64,000 bases of DNA from an uncultured Eisenbergiella sp. (lineage in GTDB: Bacteria; Bacillota; Clostridia; Lachnospirales; Lachnospiraceae): assembly GCA_947598825.1 (NCBI GenBank), contig CANQFM010000005.1, forward strand, positions 39,877 to 103,876, in the 5' to 3' direction. The notes beneath the pieces were generated by a model. That model did no database searches. It was not told where the DNA came from and saw only the letters and a list, made by a program, of their open reading frames with translations. Of the stretch, positions 55,116-63,887 are shown in pieces (position 1 is the stretch's first letter; every line of letters begins with the position of its first letter). Position numbers and translations under genes: made by a program.

Positions 55116-56933
55116 ATGGCCATTGGATACTTGCAGATACAGACGCGAACGGCGCGGGAGGCCATTCCCCTGGACGGCGCGCTGGTCCAGGTCCTGGATG
55201 ACGAAGGTAATGTCCTTTATCGGCTCATTACGAATGAAAGCGGAGAAACAACGGTCGTCCCGCTGGAGACGACAGACGGGAATTTTTCCCGGAATCCGGA
55301 TTATCTGGGGGCGCCGTACTTTAGTTATGGCGTGAAGGTGGAAGCAGAGGGGTTTGAACCGGTTACGGTGGAGCGGATCCCGATCTTCGACGGGGAGACC
55401 GCCGTGCTGCCTGTCTCTATGGTGCCGCTGCCGGAGGATCAAAAACAGGAAAGCGGCGCGGGAGAGGAACTGACGGTTGGCAGCCCGGCCGTGGCCTCCG
55501 AGCAGGGACGGAATCAACAGGGCACGTCGGCGGACGCGCGGGTGCTTCGTCAGGTGGTGATCCCGGACCCGATCACGGTACATCTGGGAGCGCCGGATGA
55601 GCCGGCGGCAAATGTCCGGGTCCCGTTTCTGGATTATGTAAAAAACGTGGCCAGCAGCGAGATCTACCCCACCTGGCCGGAGGCCTCCTTAAAGGCAAAT
55701 ATATACGCGATCATGACCTTTGCCCTGAATCGCGTATACACCGAATGGTACACAAGCCGGGGCTATGATTTCGATATTACGAATAGCACCGCTTACGACC
55801 AGTATTATGTCCCCGGCCGTCCGATCTACAGTTCCATCAGCGATGCCGTGGAGGAAGTGTTTGGGGAATATGTGCGCAGGCAGGGACAGGAGGCCCCCTA
55901 CTTTACTTCCTTCTGTAACGGAAGAACGGTCACCTGCCAGGGCCTTTCCCAGTGGGGGACGGTATCTCTGGCCGAGCGGGGCTATACGCCGCTGCAGATC
56001 CTGCGTTATTATTATCCCAACGATATCGGGATCGCCAAAACCAATATTGTCACAGGTGCGGTAACTTCTTATCCGGGGACGGCCCTGCGGACCGGCAGCT
56101 TCGGCTTGGACGTTCAGACGCTCCAGACCTGGCTCAGCCGCGTGCGCCGTAATTATCCGGCGATCCCTGCGATCACCGATTCGGCGGGGACCTTCGGGGA
56201 GAGTACCAGGGAGGCGGTAGAGTCGTTCCAGAGGATCTTCAATCTGACGCCGGACGGCGTGGTGGGAAAGGCGACCTGGAATAAGCTGTCCAGCCTGTAC
56301 ACGTCCGTGACCCGCTTAGGGGAGCTGGACAGCGAGGGAACGAGCCTCGGCATCGGGACAGTGCCGCCTGCCTCTGTTCTGCGTCAAGGCGCAAGGGGGC
56401 AGGACGTGGTGACGCTGCAGTATTTGTTGAATCTGATCTCACGGTATTATCCCTCGGTGCCTGCGCCTGCGCAGGATGGGATCTTCGGCAGCGGGACGCG
56501 GCAGTCTGTGGAGGCTTTTCAGCGGGAAAGGGGACTGGATCCGGACGGCATCGTGGGGGAACGTACCTGGAAAGCGCTGTATGATATTTATTTGGGCATT
56601 GGGGAAAATGTGCCGACGCCCGGGCCGGAGACGGCTTACATCAACTATACGGTACAGGCGGGCGACAGCCTGTGGCTGATCGCCCAGCGTTACGGGACGA
56701 CAGTGAGCGCCATCCGGCAGGCCAACGGGCTGACCAGCGACGTCCTGCAGATCGGCCAGGTGCTGCGGATCCCGGTGGCCCAGGGATCGTATGTGGAATA
56801 TACCGTCCGGGCCGGGGATACGCTCTGGGAACTTGCCCGCCGCTATGGGACTACGGTAGAAGCTATCCGGCAGGCCAACGGGCTGACCGGCAGTGTGCTG
56901 CAGATCGGCCAGGTATTGCGGATCCCCGTGTAA
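55116..56933 (+). CDS. SpoIID-like / peptidoglycan-binding / LysM protein
   Basis: A 605-residue protein. ATG 55116 is preferred (AAGGAA upstream); a frame start at 55050 lies inside the upstream terminator. Domain order: a carboxypeptidase-regulatory-like beta domain (1-110), a linker, a SpoIID-like domain (about 170-310, with SNIYPTWP-like and GLSQWGTVSLAERGY parts), two peptidoglycan_binding_1 domains (about 330-405 and 430-490; DGVVGKATWNKL, DGIVGERTWKALY) and two LysM domains (about 508-553 and 561-605; YTVQAGDSLWLIAQRYGTT). It should bind and perhaps cut cell wall or spore cortex. No signal peptide is visible, which is odd for a wall enzyme. Confidence 0.85.
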   Translation: MAIGYLQIQTRTAREAIPLDGALVQVLDDEGNVLYRLITNESGETTVVPLETTDGNFSRNPDYLGAPYFSYGVKVEAEGFEPVTVERIPIFDGETAVLPVSMVPLPEDQKQESGAGEELTVGSPAVASEQGRNQQGTSADARVLRQVVIPDPITVHLGAPDEPAANVRVPFLDYVKNVASSEIYPTWPEASLKANIYAIMTFALNRVYTEWYTSRGYDFDITNSTAYDQYYVPGRPIYSSISDAVEEVFGEYVRRQGQEAPYFTSFCNGRTVTCQGLSQWGTVSLAERGYTPLQILRYYYPNDIGIAKTNIVTGAVTSYPGTALRTGSFGLDVQTLQTWLSRVRRNYPAIPAITDSAGTFGESTREAVESFQRIFNLTPDGVVGKATWNKLSSLYTSVTRLGELDSEGTSLGIGTVPPASVLRQGARGQDVVTLQYLLNLISRYYPSVPAPAQDGIFGSGTRQSVEAFQRERGLDPDGIVGERTWKALYDIYLGIGENVPTPGPETAYINYTVQAGDSLWLIAQRYGTTVSAIRQANGLTSDVLQIGQVLRIPVAQGSYVEYTVRAGDTLWELARRYGTTVEAIRQANGLTGSVLQIGQVLRIPV

Positions 56934-57046
56934 AACCAGCGGGTAAAAAAACAGCATTTTTTTCACGGGAGGAAATCCTTTTGGATGGCCGGGTCGTTAT
57001 AATAGATAGAAGGTCTTCTAAAGGACAAAGGAAAAAGGGGTTTATC

Positions 57047-57577
57047 TTGCAAAAAGAAGAGAAACTGATCGGAAAAATGAAACAGGGGGACAGAGACGCC
57101 ATGGGCGAACTGATCTCCCTGTATTACCCGGAGATCCTGCGCTATTGTCTCTGGCATATCCCGGACAGGGATCTGGCGCAGGATGCGGCCCAGGAGACTT
57201 TTTGCAAAATGATCCGGTATCTGGACGCCTATACGCACCGGGGAAAATTCAGGGCATGGCTTTATCGGATCGCTGCCAATACCTGCGCGGATATGCAAAA
57301 GCGGAAGTGGAGTACGGAGGTTTCGATGGAGGAAACTGCGCAGGAGATTGCGTATGAGGAATCCGATTTTGCGCGGGCCGACGGGGAACGGCAGCTTTGG
57401 GAGGCCGTCGGCGCGCTGGAGGAAGAACTGCGGGAGGCGGTGCTTCTGCGTTATGCCCAGGAACTGACTCTCCGGGAGATCGGGGCTGTGCTGCACCTGC
57501 CCATGCGGACGGTACAGTCCCGGCTGCGGAGGGCCATAAAAAAGCTTCGGATAGAAATGAAAGGGGAAGGGGAATAA
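57047..57577 (+). CDS. ECF-type RNA polymerase sigma factor
   Basis: A 176-residue protein from TTG 57047 with AAGGGG six bases before it. Region 2 appears as LISLYYPEILRYCLWHIPD and QDAAQETFCKMIRYLD, and region 4 as LRYAQELTLREIGAVLHLP followed by RTVQSRLRRAIKKL. ECF factors direct transcription of stress or envelope genes. It is the first gene of an operon with a membrane protein and an ABC transporter, so those genes are the likely regulon. No classical anti-sigma factor is present; the next protein may serve. Confidence 0.9.
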   Translation: MQKEEKLIGKMKQGDRDAMGELISLYYPEILRYCLWHIPDRDLAQDAAQETFCKMIRYLDAYTHRGKFRAWLYRIAANTCADMQKRKWSTEVSMEETAQEIAYEESDFARADGERQLWEAVGALEEELREAVLLRYAQELTLREIGAVLHLPMRTVQSRLRRAIKKLRIEMKGEGE

Positions 57578-57582
57578 GGAAC

Positions 57583-58425
57583 ATGGGAAAAAAAGGGATC
57601 AAGAGGGAGCGGCTTCTGACGGCTGCAGCCATGAAAAGGGCGTTGCGGGCGTCTTTGCGGGAACGTTTCCGGACGGAAGATGCAGCGAAAGCGCGGGAAG
57701 AGCGCAGGGCAGGGCTGGAAGAAACGATTCTGCTGGCGGAAAGGCAACTGGCTCAAAAAGACGGGGACAGGCCTGGTTTTTGCCGTTTCCTGGCGCGGCA
57801 GTTCCGTTTTACAGGGATCCGGATATGGCTCTGCCAGTTCGCCCTTTTGGCAGGAAGCTGTCTGCTTTTCGGGATCCTGTCGGGTCAGGGCTGGGCGCTC
57901 TGGCGGGGGATGTCAGCCCGCAGGATCGCGTTGGCGGCCTCTCTTTTTTCGATTCTGCTGGCTATGGTTTCCCTTTCCTTCGGGCTGCGCGCTTTCCGGT
58001 GCGGGATGTGGGAGATTGAGACGGTTTCTTACTATTCCCTGAGCGGTATTCTGGCGGCGGATCTGTTGTTTTCGGGGAGTGGGGCCCTGTGTTTACTGGC
58101 CGTTGTCTATGTGGCCGCGGTCAGGGGCGGACGCTGCCCCGGGGAGAGGGCGCTTCTGTATCTGCTTTTCCCGTTTTTGTGTGCGGTCTGTTTCGGCCTG
58201 TTTCTGCAGAGATATCTGTCCCCGGAAAAGCTGCGGGACCTTTGGACGGGGATCTTCGTTGCTGTGCCGGTGGGAATTGTGCTGTTGGACAGTTTTGCGC
58301 CCCGCTGCTTTGAACAGGCTTTTTCGGGCGGGTGGGCCGTGTCCTGTACCGCTCTGGCGATAGTCGGCGCCGTCCAGTTCCGGTGTCTTTTGCGGGACGG
58401 CCGTCCCATACCCTGCGCGCCGTAA
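57583..58425 (+). CDS. Membrane protein, possible anti-sigma partner
   Basis: A 280-residue protein starting 5 bases after the sigma stop. Residues 1-75 are polar, basic and probably cytoplasmic, followed by about six hydrophobic helices (FALLAGSCLLFGILSGQGW; IALAASLFSILLAMVSLS). The layout, soluble N-terminus then membrane part right after an ECF gene, suggests a membrane anti-sigma factor, but no zinc-binding anti-sigma motif is seen. It could equally be an extra exporter subunit for the following ABC genes. Confidence 0.6.
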   Translation: MGKKGIKRERLLTAAAMKRALRASLRERFRTEDAAKAREERRAGLEETILLAERQLAQKDGDRPGFCRFLARQFRFTGIRIWLCQFALLAGSCLLFGILSGQGWALWRGMSARRIALAASLFSILLAMVSLSFGLRAFRCGMWEIETVSYYSLSGILAADLLFSGSGALCLLAVVYVAAVRGGRCPGERALLYLLFPFLCAVCFGLFLQRYLSPEKLRDLWTGIFVAVPVGIVLLDSFAPRCFEQAFSGGWAVSCTALAIVGAVQFRCLLRDGRPIPCAP

Positions 58426-58535
58426 ACGGTATGGCATATGGCATATTCCGGCGCCCGGACGTCAGGGGCGGACGCCGCCGGACGGGAAAAGAAACGGACA
58501 GGAAAAGAAGCGGACGGGAAAAGAAAGGAGAAAGG

Positions 58536-59447
58536 ATGGAGTTACGGATCGAAAACGTTTCCAAAAATTTTAAGGAGAAAAAAGCCGTGGACGGCGTCTC
58601 GCTGCGGATCACGGCAGGTATCTGGGGGCTGTTGGGGGCCAATGGATCGGGAAAGACGACGCTGATGCGGATCGTGGCGGGCGTTATGGAACCTGCCCAG
58701 GGGCAGGTGTTATACGATGGGATCCCCATTCGGACGCTGGGGAGAAGCTATCGGGACATATTTGGGTATCTGCCTCAGGAATTCGGCTTTTACCCGGAAT
58801 TCACGGTGAAGGATTATCTGGAATATGCGGCGGCCATAAAGGGGCTGTCCGCACGGCAGACGAAACGGAGAGTGGAAAAACTGCTGGAAAGCCTGACGCT
58901 TACGGAGGTATACAAAAAAAAGATCGTCAGGCTGTCCGGAGGAATGAAACGCAGGGTGGGGATCGCGCAGGCTTTGCTGAACGATCCTCAGGTATTGGTG
59001 TTGGACGAACCTACCAGCGGACTGGATCCGGGGGAGAGGATCCGCCTGCGCAACCTGCTTTCCGGGTTCGCCCAGGAGAGGATCGTGCTGATCTCCACCC
59101 ATATCGTTTCCGATATCGAATATATTTCCACCCGGAACGCATTGATGAAGCAGGGGAAAATCGCAGCGTCCGGCACCACAGAGGAACTGGTGGCGCCTAT
59201 GGAGGGAAAGGTATATACCTGTCTGGTTCCGGCAGAAGAGGTACGGTATTATGAAAAAAAACTCAGGATCGTGAATTTGAGAAATGAAGAGGGCGGTCAG
59301 GTATCCGTGCGTTATCTGGCGGAGGAACCTGGGATAGAAGGGTCAAAAGAGGCCGTTCCCCGACTGGAGGATCTGTACCTGTGGATGTTTCCGGCAGATA
59401 TGTCATACGACGGAAAAGGGGAGCAAAGGGAGGGATCCGGAAAATGA
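58536..59447 (+). CDS. ABC transporter ATP-binding protein (exporter type)
   Basis: A 303-residue ATPase; ATG 58536 follows AAAGGAGAAAGG. Walker A GANGSGKTTL, signature LSGGMKRRVGIAQAL and Walker B VLVLDEPTSGLDPGE are all intact, and the ISTHIVSD switch region is complete. About 90 residues after the ATPase core are typical of CcmA/NatA-like multidrug or bacteriocin exporters. It overlaps the permease gene by 4 bases. It probably drives the next protein. Confidence 0.93.
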   Translation: MELRIENVSKNFKEKKAVDGVSLRITAGIWGLLGANGSGKTTLMRIVAGVMEPAQGQVLYDGIPIRTLGRSYRDIFGYLPQEFGFYPEFTVKDYLEYAAAIKGLSARQTKRRVEKLLESLTLTEVYKKKIVRLSGGMKRRVGIAQALLNDPQVLVLDEPTSGLDPGERIRLRNLLSGFAQERIVLISTHIVSDIEYISTRNALMKQGKIAASGTTEELVAPMEGKVYTCLVPAEEVRYYEKKLRIVNLRNEEGGQVSVRYLAEEPGIEGSKEAVPRLEDLYLWMFPADMSYDGKGEQREGSGK

Positions 59448-60688
59448 GAATGTTAAGATTAGAACTGAAAAGACTGTATAAAACGAGGCTGAATGGGATC
59501 CTGCTGATCCTGTCGCTGCTTCTGTCAGTCCTGTTTGCCTATCTGCCTACGACCTGGGTCAGTTATCTGGACAGGGATGAAGCGACAGGAGAGGCGGTAT
59601 GGAGGCAAGGCCTGGAGGCGGTGCAATGCATCCGTAAGGTGCGCAGTCAGGTGGAAGGCCCGGTTACGCCGGATACGCTCCAAAAGGCGATGGACACGAT
59701 CCGGCCGGTGCTGGAGGAATACGAAGCAGCGTATCTGTATGCGCTTCCTTCCGAGGTTTTCTTCGGGGCGCCTTTTTTGTATGAGCCCTTTTACAGCCGG
59801 ATCCAGGAAAGCGTTATGGATCCGGATACCGGACTGGCGCCGGGGCTGCTGCAGATAGACCCGGATCAGGAAACGTTTTATCTGCGCTGTGACAGGCGGC
59901 TGGAGGCGCTTTTGAAGCTGGAACAGGGAAATTATCCTTCTGCACAGGCGTTTGCGCAAAGGATGTATGAAAAGGTGAATAAGCCTTTTTCCTATTATGA
60001 CGGGGTGGGAACGGAATCCATGGATTATCTGATCATTTTGATTTTCGTGATCGCGATCTTTGGCGCTGCGACCGCAGCGCCGGCGTTTTCCTCTGACCGT
60101 CAGACCGGGGCGGAAGAGATCTGGCGTGCGGCGAAGCATGGTCGGCTGAAGTTGGGCGCGGTGAAGCTGCTTGCGGCAGCGTTGGTCGTCGGCGGTATGT
60201 ACTTTCTGTGTACAACGGTTTATTTGGTCGTCTGCAATAGTCTTTTCGGCTGGAAAAGCCTGCAAAGTTCCCTGCAGATCCTCTATTCCATTTCTTCCCT
60301 GCCCGCTTTGGATATAGGGGGACTGGAGATCGCCGTGACGGCCGGAGGCTTTTTGAGCCTGCTGTCGCTTATGAGTTTCGTGCTTTTTCTGTCTGCGAGG
60401 CAAAACAGTGTGGCGTCCAGTATGGCGTTGTCCTTTTTGGCCTGCGTACTGCCCATGCTGGCTGCTATTGTGCTGCCGGATGGGATCGGAGACTGGGTGC
60501 GCTGCCTTTTGCCGGGCGGCGGGATCGGACTGCAAAACAGCTTTTTATATGAGCTGGTAGATCTTCATTTCCTGCATGTCGGCCAGGCATCCTTTTGGAC
60601 GCCTTATGCGCTGCTTATAGCGGCGGCAGCGCAGGTCCCGCTGTTTCTTTTCCTGGCGCTCTTTTCCTACTGCCGCAGACGGCGGTGA
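59444..60688 (+). CDS. ABC transporter permease
   Basis: A 414-residue protein, start in an ATGA overlap with the ATPase gene. One helix near the N-terminus (GILLILSLLLSVLFAYLPT), an external domain of about 150 residues, then five or six helices (IILIFVIAIFGAATAAPAF-like segment near residue 200 and more to the end). This fits ABC-2 type permeases. Substrate unknown; lipid, peptide or antibiotic export is possible. It is the last gene of the sigma-ABC operon. Confidence 0.85.
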   Translation: MRMLRLELKRLYKTRLNGILLILSLLLSVLFAYLPTTWVSYLDRDEATGEAVWRQGLEAVQCIRKVRSQVEGPVTPDTLQKAMDTIRPVLEEYEAAYLYALPSEVFFGAPFLYEPFYSRIQESVMDPDTGLAPGLLQIDPDQETFYLRCDRRLEALLKLEQGNYPSAQAFAQRMYEKVNKPFSYYDGVGTESMDYLIILIFVIAIFGAATAAPAFSSDRQTGAEEIWRAAKHGRLKLGAVKLLAAALVVGGMYFLCTTVYLVVCNSLFGWKSLQSSLQILYSISSLPALDIGGLEIAVTAGGFLSLLSLMSFVLFLSARQNSVASSMALSFLACVLPMLAAIVLPDGIGDWVRCLLPGGGIGLQNSFLYELVDLHFLHVGQASFWTPYALLIAAAAQVPLFLFLALFSYCRRRR

Positions 60689-60724
60689 AAAGGGCGGCTG
60701 CCAGCCTCCGGGCCGTGTTTGGGA

Positions 60725-61510
60725 TCAGCCCTGTTTGTAACGGGACAAAAACTGCTTTGTCCGTTCCTCCCTCGGATTTTCAAAGACTTCTTCCGGATCG
60801 CCCTGCTCCACGATGACGCCTTCATCCATGAAGATCACATGGTCGGCCACATCCCGGGCGAAAGCCATTTCGTGGGTGACGATGATCATGGTGGTGTTCT
60901 GGTCGGCCAATTCCCGGATCACGCGCAGTACCTCGCCGGTCAGCTCCGGGTCCAGGGCGGAGGTGGGTTCGTCGAAGCAGAGGATATCCGGGTGCAGCGC
61001 CAGGGCCCGTGCGATGGCCACCCGCTGGCACTGGCCGCCGGAAAGCTGGTGAGGATAATTGGCCATCCGGCTTGACAGGCCCATCTGGTTTAACAGTTCT
61101 TTGGCTTGGGCTTCGATTCGGGCGTAAATCTCTTTCTTCCCTGCTTTAAAGTTAGGCTGCTCCGCCGCCAGCAGCTTTGGCGCCAGCATCACGTTTTCCA
61201 GCGCCGTATACTGGGGGAACAGGTTGAAGGACTGGAACACCAGGCCGAAATGGAGGCGCTTTTTGCGGATGGAGGCTTCGCTCTGGGTAGAAGGGTCGGC
61301 GGCGTCAAACAGCGTTTCGCCGTTGACCCGGATGATCCCTTTGTCCGGCTGTTCCAGGAAATTCAGGCAGCGCAAAAGCGTGGTTTTGCCGCTGCCCGAG
61401 GAGCCGATGATGGAGAGCGCCTGCCCTTTTTCCAGCGTCAGGTCGATATTTTTGAGTACGGCCGTGCGGCCGAAGGTTTTCCATAGATTCTGTGCTTCTA
61501 AGATCGCCAT
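60725..61510 (-). CDS. Polar amino-acid ABC transporter ATPase
   Basis: A 261-residue ATPase of the GlnQ/HisP group: GSSGSGKTTLLRCLN, LSGGQCQRVAIARAL and ILCFDEPTSALDPELTGEV are complete, and VTHEMAFARDVADHVIFMD closes the core. It energises uptake of an amino acid such as glutamine, cystine or histidine. It is the last gene of a three-gene minus-strand importer; the permease lies 14 bases upstream. It converges with the ABC exporter operon. Confidence 0.95.
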   Translation of the reverse strand: MAILEAQNLWKTFGRTAVLKNIDLTLEKGQALSIIGSSGSGKTTLLRCLNFLEQPDKGIIRVNGETLFDAADPSTQSEASIRKKRLHFGLVFQSFNLFPQYTALENVMLAPKLLAAEQPNFKAGKKEIYARIEAQAKELLNQMGLSSRMANYPHQLSGGQCQRVAIARALALHPDILCFDEPTSALDPELTGEVLRVIRELADQNTTMIIVTHEMAFARDVADHVIFMDEGVIVEQGDPEEVFENPREERTKQFLSRYKQG

Positions 61511-61524
61511 CGCGTCATTCCCCC

Positions 61525-62211
61525 TTATCTGAAATAGTCCAGTTTTTTCTCAAGGCGTCCCAGCAGCAGGGTCAGGATGCCGTTGAAAATGAGATAATAG
61601 ACTGCGGTGAAGAACAGCGGCCAGATGGCGCCGGAAATACCGTGGGAGCCTTTCAGGAAAGACTGCCCGGCCCAGATGATCTCCTGCAGGGCGATGATGC
61701 GGGAGAGGGAGGTGTCTTTTACCAGCGTGATGATCTCGTTGGACATGGGAGGCACGATCCGCTTGATCATCTGCAAAAGCTTGATCTTAAAAAAGATCTG
61801 GCTTTTTTTCATGCCCAGCACCAGCCCCGCTTCCTCCTGGCCGATGGGAACGCTCTGGATGCCGCCCCGGTAGATCTCGGAGAAATAGCAGGCGTAATTG
61901 AAAATAAAAGCCGTGGAAGCCGCCAGGAACCGCCCCGTTTCGCCGCCGCCCCAGATGGGATTATTCAGGATCAGCCCCGGAAAGTAATAGATGATCAAAA
62001 GCTGGATCATCAGCGGCGTGCCGCGCACCACCCAGACGATCAGCTTGGTGACGCAGCTTAAGGGTTTAAAGCGGGACATGGAACCGAAGGCGATGATCAG
62101 CCCCAGCGGGAATGCGCCCAAAAGCGTGACGAAAAAGAGTTTCAGCGTTTGGATAAAGCCGATGTTTAAGGCGCTGATCACCACCGGCATCTGTTCCAGG
62201 ATCAGTTTCAT
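61525..62211 (-). CDS. Polar amino-acid ABC transporter permease
   Basis: A 228-residue membrane protein of the HisM/GlnP type, with about five helices. The cytoplasmic ATPase-contact loop reads GQEEAGLVLGMKKSQIFFKI, close to the EAA motif (EAA...G). PLMIQLLIIYYFPGL and LGAFPLGLIIAFG are typical for the family. It sits between the binding-protein gene and the ATPase gene. A hairpin in front of it probably lowers its expression relative to the binding protein. Confidence 0.92.
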   Translation of the reverse strand: MKLILEQMPVVISALNIGFIQTLKLFFVTLLGAFPLGLIIAFGSMSRFKPLSCVTKLIVWVVRGTPLMIQLLIIYYFPGLILNNPIWGGGETGRFLAASTAFIFNYACYFSEIYRGGIQSVPIGQEEAGLVLGMKKSQIFFKIKLLQMIKRIVPPMSNEIITLVKDTSLSRIIALQEIIWAGQSFLKGSHGISGAIWPLFFTAVYYLIFNGILTLLLGRLEKKLDYFR

Positions 62212-62237
62212 GGTTTAGCCTGCTTTCCTTAGAAATA

Positions 62238-62262
62238 AGAGGGCGGACAAGCGCCGCCCTCT
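62238..62262 (-). terminator. Intercistronic stem-loop
   Basis: AGAGGGCGG (62238-62246) pairs perfectly with CCGCCCTCT (62254-62262). Few T follow on the minus strand. It lies between the binding-protein and permease genes, where such stems usually protect the upstream mRNA. Confidence 0.6.
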
Positions 62263-62289
62263 GTAAGAATACGATATGTCCAAGACTTT

Positions 62290-62320
62290 AAAAACGCGGC
62301 CTGCCTTTTTGGCAGCGCGC
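62290..62320 (-). terminator. Terminator right after the binding-protein gene
   Basis: On the minus strand GCGCGCTGCC, an AAAAA loop, then GGCAGGCCGCG with a run of T. It lies directly after the TAA. Partial read-through would give more binding protein than permease and ATPase. Confidence 0.75.
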
Positions 62321-62321
62321 C

Positions 62322-63164
62322 TTACTGTTCGATCAGCGCGGCCTGTACGCCGTAGGTTTCGGCGCAGGTCTTCATGCTGCCGTCCGCGTAGCTGGCTTTG
62401 AAAAAGTCGTTGAGCGCAGCGGCCAGATCGGAGCCCTTGCGGAACCCAACGCCGTATTCTTCGCTGTTTAAGCCGATGGTATAGGTCAGATCCGCATATC
62501 CGGTGCCTTCGCCCACCATGGCGCCGGCCATCAGGGAATCGATGATCGCGGCGTCAGAGGTGCCTGCCGCCACTTCCATCAGCGCGTCCGCCTGGGCGGT
62601 CACAGCCGTGCAGGAAAGTCCAAGGGCCTGGGCCTGCTGTTCGCCCGCGCTTCCGGCTTCTACCGCGAAGCTCAGGCCGGAAAGGCTGTCTGTATCCTGA
62701 TACTGATCCGCTACATCGGCGGGAACGATCACTACCTGGGCGTTGTTGCAGTACGCGTTAGAGCATTCCATGGCGCTGGTCACTTCATCGGTCAGCGTCA
62801 TGCCGTTCCATACGCAGTCGATGGTCTTGCCGTCCAGTTCCAGGACCTTGTTATCCCAGTCGATCACGATAAATTCTGCGTTTACACCGAGGCTCTCGGC
62901 GAAAGCCTTGGCCATGTCGGCGTCAAAGCCGATCCATTCGCCGTTTTCATCCTGATAGTCCATGGGCTCAAATTCCGTGATGCCCACTACCAGAGTGCCT
63001 TTGCCCTGCACATAGGCCAGATCGCTGTCGGCCGCAGCCGTTCCTGCAGGGGCCGCCGTTTCGGCGGGCTCGTTTGACGCGGGAGCCGCAGAGTTCCCGC
63101 AGGCTGCCATGGAAAGGACCATGGCCAGCGTCAGTGTCATTGCCAGTAATTTTTTCATTTTCAT
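62322..63164 (-). CDS. Amino-acid ABC transporter substrate-binding lipoprotein
   Basis: A 280-residue protein with a lipoprotein signal (LAMTLTLAMVLSMAACGNS, Cys near residue 22) and a Ser/Ala/Pro linker. The mature part matches SBP_bac_3: VVGITEFEPMDYQDENGEW, GFDADMAKAFAESLGV, DWDNKVLELDGKTIDCVWNG and the GVGFRKGSDLAAALNDF end. It binds a polar amino acid outside the cell and hands it to the permease. Start GGAGGAG just upstream. A strong promoter is at 63202-63230. Confidence 0.95.
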   Translation of the reverse strand: MKMKKLLAMTLTLAMVLSMAACGNSAAPASNEPAETAAPAGTAAADSDLAYVQGKGTLVVGITEFEPMDYQDENGEWIGFDADMAKAFAESLGVNAEFIVIDWDNKVLELDGKTIDCVWNGMTLTDEVTSAMECSNAYCNNAQVVIVPADVADQYQDTDSLSGLSFAVEAGSAGEQQAQALGLSCTAVTAQADALMEVAAGTSDAAIIDSLMAGAMVGEGTGYADLTYTIGLNSEEYGVGFRKGSDLAAALNDFFKASYADGSMKTCAETYGVQAALIEQ

Positions 63165-63201
63165 TTCTCCTCCAAATCTGTTGTAGTCGCGCTACGCCAC
63201 A

Positions 63202-63230
63202 ATATTAGCAAGTTAGCAGACTAAAGTCAA
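63202..63230 (-). promoter_or_regulatory. Promoter of the amino-acid importer operon
   Basis: Minus-strand TTGACT (63225-63230), 17 bases, TAATAT (63202-63207), about 38 bases before the binding-protein start. Confidence 0.8.
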
Positions 63231-63289
63231 CCATAAAATGAGGAATATTAGGATTTTGCTGTGGCATATTTTGTAGGGGAGGTGAGGAA

Positions 63290-63760
63290 ATGAAAAATAA
63301 CCGGTTTCTGCTCGCTGTCTGTATCGCGGTCCCGCTGTTGATCGGCGGGCTGTCCGCCCTGTTGTCGGGCGGCGGGATGCAGGACTTTGCCATGCTGGAA
63401 AAACCGCCGCTGTCGCCGCCCGGGTGGCTGTTTCCCGTGGTATGGACCGTGCTGTATGTGCTGATGGGAATCGCGTCTTATCTCGTGCTGTCCTCGCAGG
63501 CGGACAGTATAGAGATCCAAAAGGCGCTTTCGGTCTATTTCTACCAGCTTTTGGTAAATTTTCTCTGGCCGGTCTTTTTCTTCGACTTCGGCTGGTATCT
63601 GTTTTCCTTTTTTTGGCTGCTTTTGCTGTGGGCGCTGATCGTTGTGACTATCCGGCGGTTTTGGCAGATCTCCCGGCCGGCGGCCTATCTCATGGTACCC
63701 TATCTTCTGTGGGTGACCTTTGCGGGGTATCTGAATCTGGGGATCTGGTGGCTGAACTGA
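63290..63760 (+). CDS. TspO/MBR-family membrane protein
   Basis: A 156-residue protein with GGAGGTGAGG before ATG 63290. Five hydrophobic helices and family motifs KPPLSPPGWLFPVVWTVLY and FYQLLVNFLWPVFFF are typical of TspO, which binds porphyrins, sterol-like ligands or other small hydrophobic molecules. The substrate in clostridia is unknown. It is a single-gene unit diverging from the importer operon. Confidence 0.95.
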   Translation: MKNNRFLLAVCIAVPLLIGGLSALLSGGGMQDFAMLEKPPLSPPGWLFPVVWTVLYVLMGIASYLVLSSQADSIEIQKALSVYFYQLLVNFLWPVFFFDFGWYLFSFFWLLLLWALIVVTIRRFWQISRPAAYLMVPYLLWVTFAGYLNLGIWWLN

Positions 63761-63842
63761 CGGTTTTTTGCCGGATGGCGGTTTTGGGAAAGGGGGAGCG
63801 GTTTTTTGTCACCCTCCCGTATTGCGGGAATAAGATATAGAG

Positions 63843-63857
63843 AGAACCCAAAGGGTT
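63843..63857 (+). other. Small leader hairpin
   Basis: GAACCC-AAA-GGGTTC forms a perfect 6-bp stem 31 bases before the next gene. Too short for a terminator and without a T-run; it could be an mRNA 5' stem. A -35/-10 pair upstream (TTGTCA near 63806, TAAGAT near 63831) has 19-base spacing and is weak. Confidence 0.35.
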
Positions 63858-63887
63858 CCTACAATACGAAAAGAGAGAGGTTTCATC

